Source: Thinopyrum elongatum (Eukaryota > Streptophyta > Magnoliopsida > Poales > Poaceae). Taken from it: DNA of 64,000 nt. Below are positions 21,490 to 34,519 of this stretch, in pieces. The stretch is from positions 263,245,757-263,309,756 of the forward strand of contig CM022298.1 in the NCBI GenBank assembly GCA_011799875.1. Reading direction: 5' to 3'. The position numbers and the translations under genes were made by a program. Below the pieces are notes generated by a model, which worked only from the letters and a program-made list of their open reading frames with translations, was not told the DNA's origin and ran no database searches. Every line of letters begins with the position of its first letter. Position 1 is the stretch's first letter.

Positions 21490-24400
21490 GGGTATTCTTC
21501 CCGAAGATGATCCTCGCATTCCCAAGTGGCTTCATCTTCTGTATGATTTGACCACTGCACTTTCAGGAACTTGGTCGTCTTCTGACGGGTTCAACATTTT
21601 GATTCATCGAGGATGCGGCTCGCATGCTCCTTATAAGAAAGATCATCTTGCAATTCGAGCATCTCATGATCCACTGCTCGGTGCGGAGACTCCTTGAAGC
21701 AACGACGAAGTTGCGACACATGGAATACGTCATGGATATGAGAGAATTGCGGCGGCAACTCCAATTTATATGCCACCGATCCACGTCGTGCAACAATGCG
21801 AAAAGGTCCAATGTAGCGTGGAGCTAACTTGTGCTTAATTCCGAAATGGTGAGTGCCCTTCATAGGAGTGACACGAAGGTAAGCTTGATCACCAGGTTGA
21901 TAAGTCAAACCCCATCGTTTGCGATCATAGTTGCTCTTCTGGCGGTCCTGAGCCGCCTTGAGGTTTTCTCGAACGATACGGACTTGTTCTTCGACGTGTT
22001 GGATATTGTCTGGACCCATGAGCGGTCGTTCCCCAGTTACTGACCAATTTAGAGGGGTTCGACACTTTCGTCCATAAAGTACTTCGAAGAGGGCCATTTT
22101 CAAGCTGGCTTGATAACTGTTGTTATATGAGAATTCCGCATAAGGAAGAGATTCTTCCCACTTTTTGCCGAAAGATATAACACAAGCTCGAAGCATGTCT
22201 TCAAGCACTTGATTAACTCGCTCGACTTGGCCTTGGGATTGGGGGTGATAGGCTGAACTCCAGGTAATATGAGTTCCCATAGCTTCTTGGAATCTTTCCC
22301 AGAACTTTGAGGTGAAATGACCGCCACGGTCCGAACTAATCTCCGTCGGAATGCCGTGGAGTGAAACAATTCTGGAGATATACAACTCTGCTAACTGACT
22401 AGCAGTGATAGTCTCCTTGACAGGCAGAAAGGGTGCAACCTTAGAGAGATGGTCGACGACGACAAGAATAGCATCATGACCCTTCTGTGACTTGGGAAGG
22501 CTAGTAATGAAATGCATTTGCACTTTATCCCATTTCCATAAAGGAATTGGTAACGGTTGCAGAATTCCAGCAGGCTTATGATGTTCTGCTTTAACACGAT
22601 GGCAAACATCACATTCAGCAACGTATCAAGCAAGATACTGCTTCATTTTGGACCACCAGTACCTTTGATGGAGATCACGATACATCTTGGTACTACCCGG
22701 ATGAATAGACAGCGGTGTATCATGTGCCTCTTTCATGACCTTGTCAGTCATAAGCTCCAAGTGATGCGGTCTCAGAAATACAAGGTTCCATCTTCTGACA
22801 GCGAGAAATCCCTGTACTTTTCAAGCTGAAGATCTTTCTTCATCAGATCAATTTCAGCATCTTTATCTTGCGCATTTTTAACAGCTTTCTCTAGATCTGG
22901 TTGTACCACAAGGTTATTAAGAGAACCCTGGGGAACAATACGCAGATTCAGCTTGCGCAATTCTTCATAAAGACGAGGTTGAGCTCGCCTAACCATGAGG
23001 TTGTTGCAATAGGACTTGCGGCTTAAGGCATCAAGCATGACATTAGCCTTGCTAGGGGTATAAGAAATACCACGGTCATAGTCCGTAATTGTTATCAACC
23101 ATCGTTGTTGACGGAGATTAAGATCCGGCTGAGTGAACAAATACTTCAAGCTTTGATGATCAGTATATACCTCACATCGGTTACCCAGACGGTAATGCCG
23201 CCACAGCTTCAATGCATAGATCACTGTAGCAAGTTCAAGATCATGCATTGGATAGTTTTCTTCATGCAGACGCAATTGACGCGAAGCATACACAATTACT
23301 CTTCGTTCTTGCATTAGGACACAGCCTAATCCCTGACAAGAGGCGTCACAATATATCACAAAGTCTTTGCGACAATCCGAAGGAGCAAGCACTGGAGCAG
23401 AAGTTATCTTGTCCTTGAGAGTCTGGAAACTTTCCTGACATTTGTCCGTCCACTCAAACTTAACTCCTTTGTGAAGCAGGTTAGTCAAAGGCTTAGCAAT
23501 CTTGGAAAAGTTCTTGACAAATCGACGGCAATGGCTTGCAAGGCTGAGAAAACTTCTCACTTGCTTGACGTTCTTCGGAGGAGTCCAGTCCAGAATAGCC
23601 TGAACTCGTTCCGGGTTAACAGCAATTCCATCCTTGGAAATCACATGTCCAAGGTAGGTTACTTCAGAAAGCCAGAACTCGCATTTGGAATACTTGGCAT
23701 AGAGTTGGTGTTCTCGGAGCCTTTCTAGTACAAGTCAAAGGTGTTCAGCATGTTCTTCCTTATTCTTTGAATAAACTAGGATATCATCTAGATATACCAC
23801 AACGAACTTGTCGAGGTAATCCATGAAGATGTAATTCATCAGGCAGGAGAACATAGCTGGAGCATTTGTTAAGCCAAATGACATGACCGTGTACTCATAA
23901 GAGCCATAGCGAGTAACAAATGCAGTCTTGGGAATATCCTCTTCGTGGACACGGATCTGGTGATAACCCAACCTCAAATTGAGTTTAGAAAACACTGATG
24001 ATCCAGCAAGCTGATCATACAAGTCATTGATCCGAGGAAGCGGATATTTATTCTGAATGGTTGCCTGGTTGATAGGACGGTAATCTTGGACCAACCTATT
24101 CGTACCATCTTTCTTCTTGACAAAGAGAGAAGGTGCTCCCCAGGCGGAGGAACTAGGACGGATAAAGCCTTTGCAGAGGGATTTGTCGATTTCCTCCTTA
24201 AGCTCGAGAAGGTGGTGCAGAGGCATCTTATAAGGACGCTTCGTAATAGGAGTTGTGCCTGGTTTCAAGTTGATGACAAACTCGATAGCTCTAATAGGGG
24301 GAATTCCTGGAAGTTCTTCTGGAAAAACATCCTGGAAGTAACAAACAACTGGAATGTTTTTTATCCCCTCAAGCGGAGAAGCGTTCAATGCATTCAAGGC

Positions 24401-25864
24401 ATAGATTTGAGCCTCAGTATTTTGAGTGATATGAGCATGATAATTCACTAGCCCAGCTGTTGGGTGCATGAGATGTAAAACTTTAGAGGCACAATTGATT
24501 GAGGTGTAGTGAGCCTGAAGCCAATCCATTCCCAGGATAAGATCAATGTTGGAAGTATTCAGGATAATGGGGAAGGCCTGAAAATTCCTCCCTTCAATAT
24601 CAACAGAGACTTCAGGGCTGAATATGGAGGCTTGGCATTGACCCGCGGGTGTGTTTACCACGAATGGTGGTGTAGCGTTTCACATTTAACGTCATGCATG
24701 AGCGCAAAATGTTCTCACATGAATGAATGCGATGCTCCTGAATCAAAAAACAGATGCAGGTACTGAATTAACAAGTAGTGTACCCATCACAGTTTCTGGT
24801 TGATCTTGAGCTTCAGCCATGTTGACGTGATAAGCCTGCCCACGACCATAAGAAGGCCTGGCATTATTGTTGCGGGCATTAGGAGGCTGAGCCAGTTGCT
24901 TCGAATTCTGATAGCAGTTCCTGGCAAGATGACCTGGTTTGCCACACTTGTAGCAGAGCCCACTGTCTGGACGGATTACAAGAGCTCGGGGTGGTGCAGC
25001 TCGAAGAAGCTATCTTGGTGGTGGACGAGGCAGACGAGGTGCAGCATGGTATGGCCTTGGTGCAGGTGCAGTTGGTCGGTACATGCTGTGGGGAATCCAG
25101 ATACGGCGTTTCTGTGAGGACGAGCCCAAAGATGAGTCAGCATCACGATAGCGCTTTTGTGACTCCTTCCGCTTGATCTGAGCAGTCTCAACCAGAATAG
25201 CCTTGTTCACAACGGTAGCAAAGTCGGTGAAGTCTTGAGCAGCAAGTGCAAGCTCTATGTCTGGGTGGAGTCCACTACGGAACTTCTCTTATCTACAAGC
25301 ATACGTGGCAATGTCTTCTTCAGCATAGCGGGATAGGTCAAGGAATTCCCTCTAATAGGCTTCGACAGTCTTGTTGCCCTGAGTGAGGTTGCGGAACTGG
25401 GTTCTCATCCGGTCCATAATTCCCTGAGGAATATATTGGGCACGAAAAGCAGCCTGGAACTCCGGCCAAGTAACGACTGTTCTAGCAGGCAGTGTACGCT
25501 TGTGCGTGTCCCACCATTGAGCAGCAGGACCCTTTAAGAAAAAGGATGCGAAGGTGACAAAGTTGGCAGGGGAGACATTAGCAGACTCCATCTCGTGAGT
25601 GATGTCATGAATCCAGTCATCTGCATCCAGTGGCTTTTCAGAATTGCGGAACTAAGTGGGGTTAAGAAGCACAAATTCCGACAGAGTTATTGTAGCAGGG
25701 TTCTGGTCCTGGTTGTTCTGATGCAGGAACTGAGCCATAATCCCAGTCATGAACTGACGGTTGAGCTCAAATTGTTGCATCATAGCAGCCATATAATCTG
25801 GCGGTGGTGGCTGTTCAGGGGCACGACCACGACCACCTGGTCTAACCATCCTATTAAGTTTCAA
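21490..25864 (-). pseudogene. gag-pol: Gypsy gag-pol polyprotein with chromodomain, multiple stops
   Basis: Read on the minus strand: gag (AAQWWDTHKRTLPARTVVTW near 25510, CCHC knuckle CYKCGKPGHLARNC near 24960-24910), protease region ([12 protein letters not shown] near 24530), and RT from about 24330. RT keeps [13 protein letters not shown], but its first catalytic motif reads [10 protein letters not shown], with Asn where family members have Asp. RNase H ([14 protein letters not shown]) is at 23360 onward. Integrase shows VVVDHLSK, SSDRGGHF and QGQVERVNQVLED, all three acidic residues present. The C-terminal chromodomain region (FHVSQLR, VDHEMLELQDDLSYKEH) continues past a stop at about 21588. 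Other stops lie at 25652-25654, 25352-25354 and 23735-23737, and the frame is disturbed at 22525-22770. Several stops interrupt an otherwise readable frame. Confidence 0.93.
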
Positions 25865-26466
25865 CAGGGTAGTTTAGTAAAAGCAATTGCGAGTGTTTAG
25901 CGACAAGCATGATGTAACACGACAATAATTGAGCAGTGTAATAGATACTTAACAGTAGTCAATTAAGACGTACAGATCCATACACTGGGTCGGTTACATG
26001 CGGACAGCATAACGACGCAATTTAGAAGATAGACATGCTAGGCGGCGCGCAGGCACGCGGTAAGGAAGTACACAATGAGACATAGCAAAGGCTACATCAA
26101 CATCGGAGAAAACTATTGGAGCGAGGAATCTGCAAATGACAACACAGGGTGCCCTCGATAAAAGGGATCCTGCAAGCAGAACCTGGCCCACAATCTTTAA
26201 GAAAAGGGGGGGTAATTTCAGAACTCCGGGTGGATGTGATCACGAGAACGTAACATTGGAGTTAGTAAAAATTTTAACCCGAATAGAAGAGAGATCAGAG
26301 TCCCAGAGTAAAGACAAGGAATAAAATATCCTAATACCACCCTGTTGGCGACGTGGGCCCGTAAGCCACACAGCCAAGTTAGTAAAACAGTTTTGGACGA
26401 CTAGACTCAACTTCGGCCAAGGAGTTGAAAAGGGGGATTCCTTCAGGCAGTCTGCTCTGACCAACC
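25865..26466 (-). other. Chromovirus 5' untranslated region with primer-binding site
   Basis: Non-coding leader between the 5' LTR and gag. On the minus strand the bases next to the LTR (26466-26451) read GGTTGGTCAGAGCAGA. They resemble the initiator-Met tRNA complement used by chromoviruses (TGGTATCAGAGC) with changes, so the primer-binding site is probably here but degraded. Confidence 0.6.
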
Positions 26467-29400
26467 TGTGTCGCCCCCGGCTTAATAGTGCACTAATCAT
26501 ACACACAAATGCACACGATCAAGCCTAAGGACTCACTTGAAGATATCACAATACAACTCTAAAACATAAATAAAGTCATACAAGCTTTATATTACAAGCC
26601 AGGGGCCTCGAGGGCTCGAATACATAAGCACGCATACAAGCGTCAGCGGAATCATCAGATATCTGAGTACAGATATAAAACAGAAACACAGATAAGCCTA
26701 TAGGAAGGCGGGGCAAAAGAAACACTACGATCGAAAAGACGCAGGCCTCCTGCCTGGGACCCTTCGATCCTAATCCTGGTCATCGGCAAGCTCGTAGTAG
26801 TAACCACCCTCGGGGTGGTAGTAGTAGTCGTCGGCGGGGGCAGCTAACTCAGGGACTCCTTCATCTGGTCGCATCAAAAGAATAAGGGGAAAAGGAGGAA
26901 GCAAAGCAACCGTGAGTACTCATCCGAAGTACTCAGCAAGCAAGGATCTACACTACATATGCAAGATTATCAAAGAAGGGTTGTATATGTGGACTGGGCT
27001 GCAGAAATGCCAGAATAGAGGGAAGGCTAGTCCTATCGAAGACTAGCATCTTCAGCGGTCTTGCAGAATTTAGAAGAGTGTAGATTAGTACAACATAAAG
27101 TACTAGCATTAAGAATCAACCTCGGCCAGAGGTCCTTTCTCAACTCCCTGCGAGAAAGCAATCCCAGAGCCCTAGTATCCATATCTCATCTCAAGTATCC
27201 AGTTCTAGTTGTATCGATCGGGATACAACTCCGAGCGTCCGTTATCGAGGATCGGCTATGCATAGATTAGTTCTTCCCTTAAGGGGTGCACCAACTTACC
27301 CACCACGCTCGATTAACTCCGGCCGGACACACTTTTTGGGTCATGCCCGGCCTTGGCCAAATGATACGCCGCAACCCGACCTAGGCTTAACAGAGAGGTC
27401 AGCACGCCGGACTAAACCTATGGCCCCAGGGGTCTTGGGCCATCGCCCCGGGAACTCCTGCACGTTGCGAACGCGGCCGGTGAGCAGACCTGGCAGCCTC
27501 CATTACAAAGGAGGGTGCTTAACGTAGTCCAACCCAGCGCACGCCGCTCAGTCGCTGACATCTATTAAGCTTCAGCTGATGAATACGACGCAGAGTGCCC
27601 ATAACTGTTCCCACGTGATGGTTAGTGCTATCGGGCCAAAGGCCCACTCGGACCAAATATCCAAATCGTTAGTGTGTTGGGGTTTGCGGTAACGAGCAGA
27701 AACTCACGATCGATGTGACCCTGTCGCCCCGTCTCGAGGACCTGTGGCAAGGGCTAAGAATGCCCGGCCATGCCTCGTATTCATATCTCGGGCACCCTCC
27801 AGGTCAACCCGTCTCCACAACAGTCGCGGGTACCCCTCAGGGTCGACCCGCCTTTCCAAGTAACAGTAGTAAAGTCCAAGTATCCGTGTGTCCATAACAT
27901 CAGGGGAATCTAAGGTATCACCCTCGTTGGATTCCTACTCGATGTATCCGTCAAGGTGAACTCGGAGGAATCACCCTCGATGGGTTCACACTTGAGGTGT
28001 TGCACGACAGCATCATTATCGGAAGTGGTGAAGGAGGAATCACCCTCGATGACCACGACCGAATAGCTACTCTACAGAGTTAACATCAGAAGTGCTATGC
28101 GAGGTATCACCCTCGGCACTCGATGGTAAAGCTGCAGTGTCGTACAACTAAGGGGGGTGATGTGCGGTGCTGGGGCCTGGTCATCGAGTCTTCCGAAGAT
28201 CCAGCGAGGCAACTAGGACAAGTGGGGTCACTGGGGTCTCTATCCAGCCTATACTAAGGAGTTTAGGATAAGTAGGTAAGGTATCAATAGCAGGTTACAA
28301 TAAACAGGCTATGCATCAGAATAGGTAAAGCAGTAGCTGCAGCAATTCTAATGCAAGCACAAGAAAGTAGAGTATAGGCGATATAGGCATGCTCAAGGGG
28401 GGGTGCTTCCCTGGTTGCTCGGCGGCAAAGGCAAGGTCATCAGTGGTGTCATCGGTCTCCGGAGCAGTGTCGGTGTCAGGGTCTACCGAGAGAGAAGAGG
28501 GGGAGGAAACAAATAAATACACAGCAAACATATGCAACACAGAGTATGCTATGCTAACGTGCAGTGCAGGGTTGCCTAAAGACATGTCTAAATCATTTTA
28601 GTTATTTTAGGATTAAAGTTGGATTTATTAACCGGTGTATATGCATTATTCATCTACCGGAAACAGGCTAAAAGTTATGGGTTCACCTCTGTAGAGGGTC
28701 CCGACATGGAAACAGATAGCACGGTCGGCTTCTTCTCGTCGTTCTGAGCAACTTTCATGTATAAACTTTTTCCATACGAGGTACGGTTTAGTTTCTATGA
28801 ATTTTCAAAGATTTTAGACATTTTCTGGAATTTATTTTATTTATTTAAATCAACATTATCCAGAACAGTGCATGATGACATCAGCATGAGGTAAAGGTGA
28901 CGTCAGCAGTCAACAGTCGGCTGACCAGGTCAAACCTGACCAGTGGGGCCCACATGTCATAGACAGAGGGGCTAAAAGAGTTTTATTTTAACTAAACATG
29001 GTTAATTAGCTAGTAGGCCCCACCTGTCAGCCTCTAATTAGTAACTAATTAGTGTTTTAATTGTTAAAATGTTTTAATTAACTAAATTAGGTGGCGGGGC
29101 CCGCGTGTCAGTGACACTGGGCTACCCAGTCAGCACGTTGACTGGGTCAACCCAGTCAATGGGGCCCCCAGGGCCCATTGGCAGCGAGCCAGGGGTGGCC
29201 CCAGGCCAGCCAGCGTGGCGTCGGCCAGCGGCTCGATGCCGGCGACGTCAAAACGCGGCAGAGGGCCTCGGGTGTCGCCGGAAATCGTCTATGCGCAGCC
29301 ATTTCACGCGCGCGAGGGCACGTTCGAATGAGCGGACGACGCCGTGTCGATCTGTGACGGTGGCCGGAAACGGCGAGGGCGACAACGGCATGCGGCGGCG

Positions 29401-30596
29401 GCTACGGGTGGTGCCTGGGTTCGGCGTTGCAGTGAGCGCGCGAACGAACTAGGCGGTCAGGGGTGATCTACGCAGCGCGGTGAGCTCGATGGGCACAAGT
29501 CCAGGACCAATTGGTCGTCGGAGGCTCGCCGGCGACGAGCTCTGTGGAAGCAAGCTCAGGCACAGCGGAACCGCGGGCTATGGGTCGAATCCGACGGCAA
29601 GGAAGAATGAGAAGGGGCGGAGGCTCACCGAGCGGCTCACACCAAGGCCCTTGGAAGCTTAGGAGCGCAGACCGGAGTGGATCGGCGCCGGCGAAGCGTC
29701 AGAGATCCGAGGAAGAAGAAGTGGTTGGGGTAACTCCTGGAGGTGTCCGGCATCGCGTGGCTCGACGGGGAGACGTGGTCGACGGAGACGGAGCGCGTGG
29801 ACAGCTCGGAGGGACGAGCGGCGCCGGTGGCCGCGGTTTTCGTCAGAGGTGTGGCGGCGATCGCGTCAGGCGAGGTTTGGATCGAGAGGGAGAGGGACGA
29901 TGGAGGAGGGGGAAATGGCTAGGAATGACGAGGGAGTGGACGGGGTCTCCCTTGTCCCCTCAGCCGCCCCTATAGCGTTGGTGGGTGTCGAACTATCGGC
30001 GTTCGGGCGGCGCTCGCCAGCGCGTCTAGGCGCGCGTCGACACGCACAGGAGAGAGAGAGCGGGAGGAGAGAGAGATGGGCCGGCTGGACTGGGCTGAGT
30101 GCACTGTGCACTTAGGCCCAGCCAGTTAGGCCTTTTTCCTTTTTCTTTTTTAGTTTTTCTTTTTTTAGAGATGATTTTTGAATTAAAGGGGCTTCCAAAT
30201 GATTTTGTTCAAATGTGAAACTTGGTCACACAAGTACATTGGGATATTCTGCATTGCCACAAAAAGTTTCAGGTGTTTTGGAATCCTTCTAAATTTTTCA
30301 AAAATGAATAGGGCATTAACAGTGCTGATTTGGCTCTGTTTTAAATGCTTAGGTCCATGTTGAATTGATGATGATGTTGTATTCCTTAACAGCAAATGGT
30401 TTTGGAATATTTGCTAGAAGGTGAAAAAATTTCCAGCAATTTTTTAACCACTTTATTTTGCACTTTAAATTTTGAATTGCTTTCAGATAGGAATTTGATT
30501 GGAGTGGTTTAACCACTATGATCAAGCAGTGCAAATGATGATGACTTGGCATGTTTAACAGAGGGTCACAGTGCTAGGTTACATAGGGGTGTTACA
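26467..30596 (-). repeat. Chromovirus 5' LTR (4130 bp)
   Basis: Partner of 17345-21426. It is longer, mainly because of the 44-bp segment near 29680-29723. It ends at 30596, followed by the target duplication GTCGT. Frames over 29100-30115 are shadows of the GC-rich LTR. Confidence 0.95.
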
Positions 30597-30601
30597 GTCG
30601 T

Positions 30602-30812
30602 CACCGGGGTCGTCGCCCGAGTCATCACCGGAGTCCGTGTGGACCTCCGCCTCCGGCTGTGGAAGCATGATGCCGTCGATGATGTCAGGGTGCAGCGATA
30701 CCTCGCCGGCGGTGATGGGAACCTCTGTCCACATCTCCACGCTGTGCTCCGGTGCTTCAGCAGCCCCGGCATCACCACTCCCTCCGATGGGGCGCTTCGG
30801 TGGCATCCTCAT
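30602..30812 (-). pseudogene. 5' part of exon 1 of the MRMPPKR/zf-XS-like gene, inner CACTA
   Basis: The minus-strand ATG at 30812 opens MRMPPKRPIGGSGDAGAAEA, closely matching MRMPPKRTIRGSGDAGAGEA of the outer copy at 47599. About 70 codons follow, ending in an acidic stretch (SGDDSGDDPGDD). The Gypsy insertion separates it from 17295-17344. An acidic N-terminus before a zinc-finger exon is compatible with a nuclear protein, but function is unknown. Conservation in both copies suggests the gene was in their common ancestor. Confidence 0.65.
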
Positions 30813-31780
30813 ACACTGACGACTTTGAGGACTGAGAGCGGCGTCGAGGATGCAAGCGGAGAGAGAGGATTGTGTGTGTGGCGCGGATGGTGGGTGCGGC
30901 CGCTCGGGCGCACCATTAATATGGAGTAGTGGGAGAGAGGCGGGCGGTGGTCAAACCTCTAGCTCGCCTCCCGGTGAGCCTACGCACCGGACTGCTGGCA
31001 TGCCTACCGTCATTTCACACAGCTACTCGCATGCCTCCCGATGACACTGCGCATTGAGCACGCCTCCCGGTCAGCCTGCGCGGCGGACTGCTCGCACGCG
31101 TCCCATCAACTCACACCTGCTCGCACGGCACACGGGTCGCGTGGCGGCACGTATATTGTTTTTCTATTTGGATGATTAATGCTACCGCTTTATTGCTTAA
31201 CCGAAGCACGACACGTATCCATTGTTGGTCTAACGCTCACAATTCAAATAAATAATCCATTTGGGATATTGGTTCCCAATTATTAATAATCTCCCGTTTG
31301 TAAGAAGATAAAGATTACATCAAAACTGGTCTCAAATTTGACAAAAAAAATACAATGCCACTTTGTATTGGTGTCCATATGACAACATGATAAGTTTCAT
31401 GAATTTCAAATAAGTTTTGGATGTACTAGAATTTAAAAATCAAGATTCTCAATGTTTGAAATTTCTTGCACGGGGAGTAAACATGCACCCAGTGAGACAC
31501 ATGTGATTTTGCAATCCATTTAGGTGCACTGTCACGTGTGCATGTAGCTCAAATTTGATTTTTGCACATTATACCCGTAGAAAATCAATCAATGAACTAA
31601 AACATCTTAATGATCTCTGTTTTTTTTCAAAATTAAAACGTCCCTCCTTGGGCAACATATGTTCACAGCGGGATAATTTAACATGCATCGTAGTTGCGGT
31701 GGATTCGCGGTGTGTGTGTGTGCGTCTGGGGGTGGTGGCTGGCTGGCAGTACACTACAAGTTGTGAGCCACCGTGTGGGT
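30813..31780. other. Spacer upstream of the MRMPPKR gene, inner CACTA
   Basis: Inverted and homologous to 46790-47598 of the outer copy. The part nearest the gene is GC-rich with short repeats such as GCGCGGCGGACTGCTCGCA and CCTCCCGGT; it probably contained the promoter. The distal part (31190-31700) is AT-rich, with matching stretches such as CTCAAATTTGAC. No gene. Confidence 0.6.
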
Positions 31781-33313
31781 TGGCTGTTTTGTGAGGCAGG
31801 TGTCACATCAGAGTCGTGAATTCGTTATTTAAAAACATTACACAAACCTTTCATACATACATGTTTTGGCCACATGCAGTCGATGGTTGTCCTACACGAC
31901 ACTCGATACTCGCGTGTGACGCTTTCTGTGGGCCCACGAGGTCATCGTCCAATAGCCGGCAGAGAGTTTAATTTGACCAGCAAGGTAGAATCTTTTTTGT
32001 TTGTGTTATGGTGGGAGTATATAGTATGCGTCGAAGAGGTGGGAGGGGACTAGCATATATACTATGCGTATGCGTCCGTGAACAAGTACACCTCACTCAG
32101 TGTCGGGACTTTTTGGTTTACGAGGCACGTGCCACATCAAATTTGTGAAATTGGCTATTCAAACATCACACAACACCTCTCTGGGCCACATGCATGCAGG
32201 CGGTGGTTATCCTAGGACACTCACGTGTGACGCTTCCATCTATGGGCCCGCAAGGCCATCGTCGATGCATGCATCACTTTGACCTACATCAGGAGAGGTT
32301 AATTAATTTCACCATCAAGGATGATTCTTTTTGGGTTGTATTACGGTAGAAGCATATATATAGTATGCGTCGAAGAGGGGGAAGGGGACCATCATATGTA
32401 GTACGCTTCATGAACCTCGCTCTGTGTGGGGACTTTACAGTTTTCGAGGCATGTGCCACATCGAAGTTGTGCATTTTGGGTATTCAACATATGTTTGGCC
32501 CACATGAAAAGCGATGGTGGTTGTCCTCTCGCACCCACTTAAGTAGTTATCAGCGATATCGATGCTTTCCATCTGTGGGCCCGCTTGGTCCATCACTACT
32601 TTGCCTGACAACGAGAGAGGTTAATTTGACTTGGGAGGGGATTTTTTTACGGTATATATATAGGTCATGCTCTAGGATGACATGATACAATTTGAGCACA
32701 CACATGCATGTGTACGCATGAATCCCTCCCATCGAGTCGAAGTGGCTAGTACCACGACACATCATCAACCGATCTCACTCTGTGTGGGGACTGTACGATT
32801 TTCGACGCACGCGCCAGATCAATTTTGTGAAATGGTATTCAAACATGCATGCACGCATCACCTCCATACATATGCATGTAGTGGTTGTCTTCGAACTGTA
32901 CACTCCCTCACGTGGTTATCGGCGACAAGCCTATATATTCGTGGGCCCACGTGGACATCCATGATCACCTTGACCGACAACAAGATAGGTTACCATGGCG
33001 GATTCTTCCTTTGGTCTGTGTTATCGTAGTATAGGTCATGGTGAGATTCAGACCTAATTAAGTTTGAGGGCATACTATGCACGCATGCATGCATGAATCC
33101 CCGTCATCGGCTTGAAGTGTGGTGCGACATACATATGTATCGTCAACTAACCCTCACTCATTGTGGGGATTTCTGGTTCGAAAGCGCGGTGCCACATCAA
33201 AGTTGTTCCATTGTGTATTCAAACACACCTCTCCATACATATGTTTGGGCCACACGTAGGCAGTGGTTGTCTTCGGAGACTAGCTACTTGCGTGATTATT
33301 GGCGAGCTAGCCG
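31781..33313. repeat. Degenerate tandem array, about 320-380 bp units, inner CACTA (part 1)
   Basis: A core related to GTGCCACATCAAAGTTGTG recurs near 31798, 32128, 32446, 32801 and 33186. Each core is followed by GTATTCAAACA-like sequence, then a CCACATGCA motif, a CACTCACGTG-like motif, TGTGGGCCCAC and GACCAACAACAAGAGAGAGG-like sequence. Unit spacing is 318-385 bp. The same array lies inverted in the outer copy (44100-46790). It is interrupted at 33313 by a Gypsy element and resumes at 37370. Confidence 0.75.
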
Positions 33314-34183
33314 TGTCGGCGTTCTGGGAACCAGGGTACCCAGACTTGCCTGCCTGCGGCCCACGGCGTGGCTCCATCGACGGCCTGGTATGGCCCACCA
33401 TCAGGACAAGACCCTCGCGAGGCGGACGACATCAAGACCTCCTGAGGGAGCGGCCTCCCCAGGCTGCCTCCTGAGGAGCGGAGATTTTTATGCAGGTACC
33501 CAACCTCATGAGGTTGGCATGACGCCAGCCATGACGACCAAGGCAGGCGGGCGCCAGTGCACGCAGAGAAAGCAGTTTCCTCTTTGGTGCTAAGGATGCA
33601 AGGACAAACGTGGGTTCCTGAGGAATCTGGCAAAGGTTTCCATTCCGGTGCAACAAGATCAAGGCTACCGGTGCGGCAGGATGGATGTCATCGCCGAGCC
33701 CACCGCTGCGTCACGACCAGAAGCTTTATAGGCGAAGACCACCTTTCGTCAGGATAAGATGTACTACTTGTCCCCTTTCAAATTGCCCACTGTGGAATCC
33801 CTTCCCGCCTACGTTTTGGGGGAAGAGGACCAAGGCCACTATAAGTATAGGTTAGCCACCACCGTAGAGACGATCCCCCGAGGAGATCCGATCCGAACCT
33901 CATTGACTCATTCCCTCACCCCTAAACCTCGTGAGGTTGTTCATCCCTTGTACTAGTTCATCCTCAGCCCCTCGTGAGGCCAATCCACCACAAAGGAGGA
34001 GTAGGGTCTTACACCGCAAGGTGGCCTGAACCTGGGTAAACTGCCAGGTTCATCTTCTTCCTTGTTCGCGTCCATTGAGCTAGGCCGTAGGGGCGACGAG
34101 CTGGTTGGCTGGATAGGTTGAGTTCTTCGCACATGCCCCAGAGTTCGAACCTTTCTTGGGTCTACAGAGCCCTGAATCCGACA
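33314..34183 (+). repeat. 5' LTR of gag-protease element (870 bp)
   Basis: TGTCGG...CCGACA ends. It aligns with 36480-37369 from GAACCAGGGTACCCAGACTT onward, including the repeated phrase CCTCGTGAGG(T/C). Confidence 0.88.
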
Positions 34184-34203
34184 TTTGGCACGCCAGGTAG
34201 GGG
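34184..34203 (+). other. Primer-binding site candidate
   Basis: TTTGGCACGCCAGGTAGGGG directly follows the 5' LTR; TGGC...GGTAGGGG sequences occupy this place in many grass Gypsy elements. The matching tRNA was not determined. Confidence 0.6.
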
Positions 34204-34519
34204 CGTGTCAAAGACTCTTCTCCACCGTTTGTTCTGCCTCCGTTCTGTCGCTCCTATAGCCGACGCTCGTCGTGTTCGTGCCGAGCGCCGGGCCGCTCGC
34301 GTCGCCTAGACGGCGCCTATGGGCAACGGCGCCCCTCGCCGCTCTGCCTCCCCAGCGGCTAACGCCGCCACGACCCTGCTGCTCGCGAATAGCAGGATTC
34401 ATCGTTGCCACCATCTGTGTGGCGCGACGGCCTTACCGCCACCCCATCACCCACTCCGGCCGCGGCGTCGTCTTCTCATGCTCGTCACGGGCCGACGAAC
34501 GCACAGGCTACGTTGCTCA

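Larger units (their letters stand above)
17345..30596 (-). mobile_element. Chromovirus-type Gypsy LTR retrotransposon (Tekay/Del-like), complete but mutated
   Basis: The 13,252-bp element has two 4.1-kb LTRs (minus-strand start TGTAACACCCC, end GGGGGCGACACA) and a 5.0-kb internal region with gag-pol on the minus strand in the order gag, protease, RT, RNase H, integrase, chromodomain. That is the Gypsy chromovirus order. The five-base duplications GTCGT (17340-17344 and 30597-30601) match. It inserted into exon 1 of the zf-XS-like gene of the inner CACTA. Several stops and an altered RT active-site residue make it inactive. Confidence 0.95.

Noticed and set aside
17345..30596. Two 4.1-kb near-identical blocks that look like a segmental duplication
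   Set aside because: They are the LTRs of one chromovirus-type Gypsy: TG...CA ends, a polypurine tract and primer-binding region in the right places, and GTCGT on both outer sides.
31781..33313. Match to the 340-bp Afa/pAs1 satellite of Triticeae
   Set aside because: Only the unit length is similar. I see no sequence resemblance I can support, and units here are highly diverged and confined to the CACTA.
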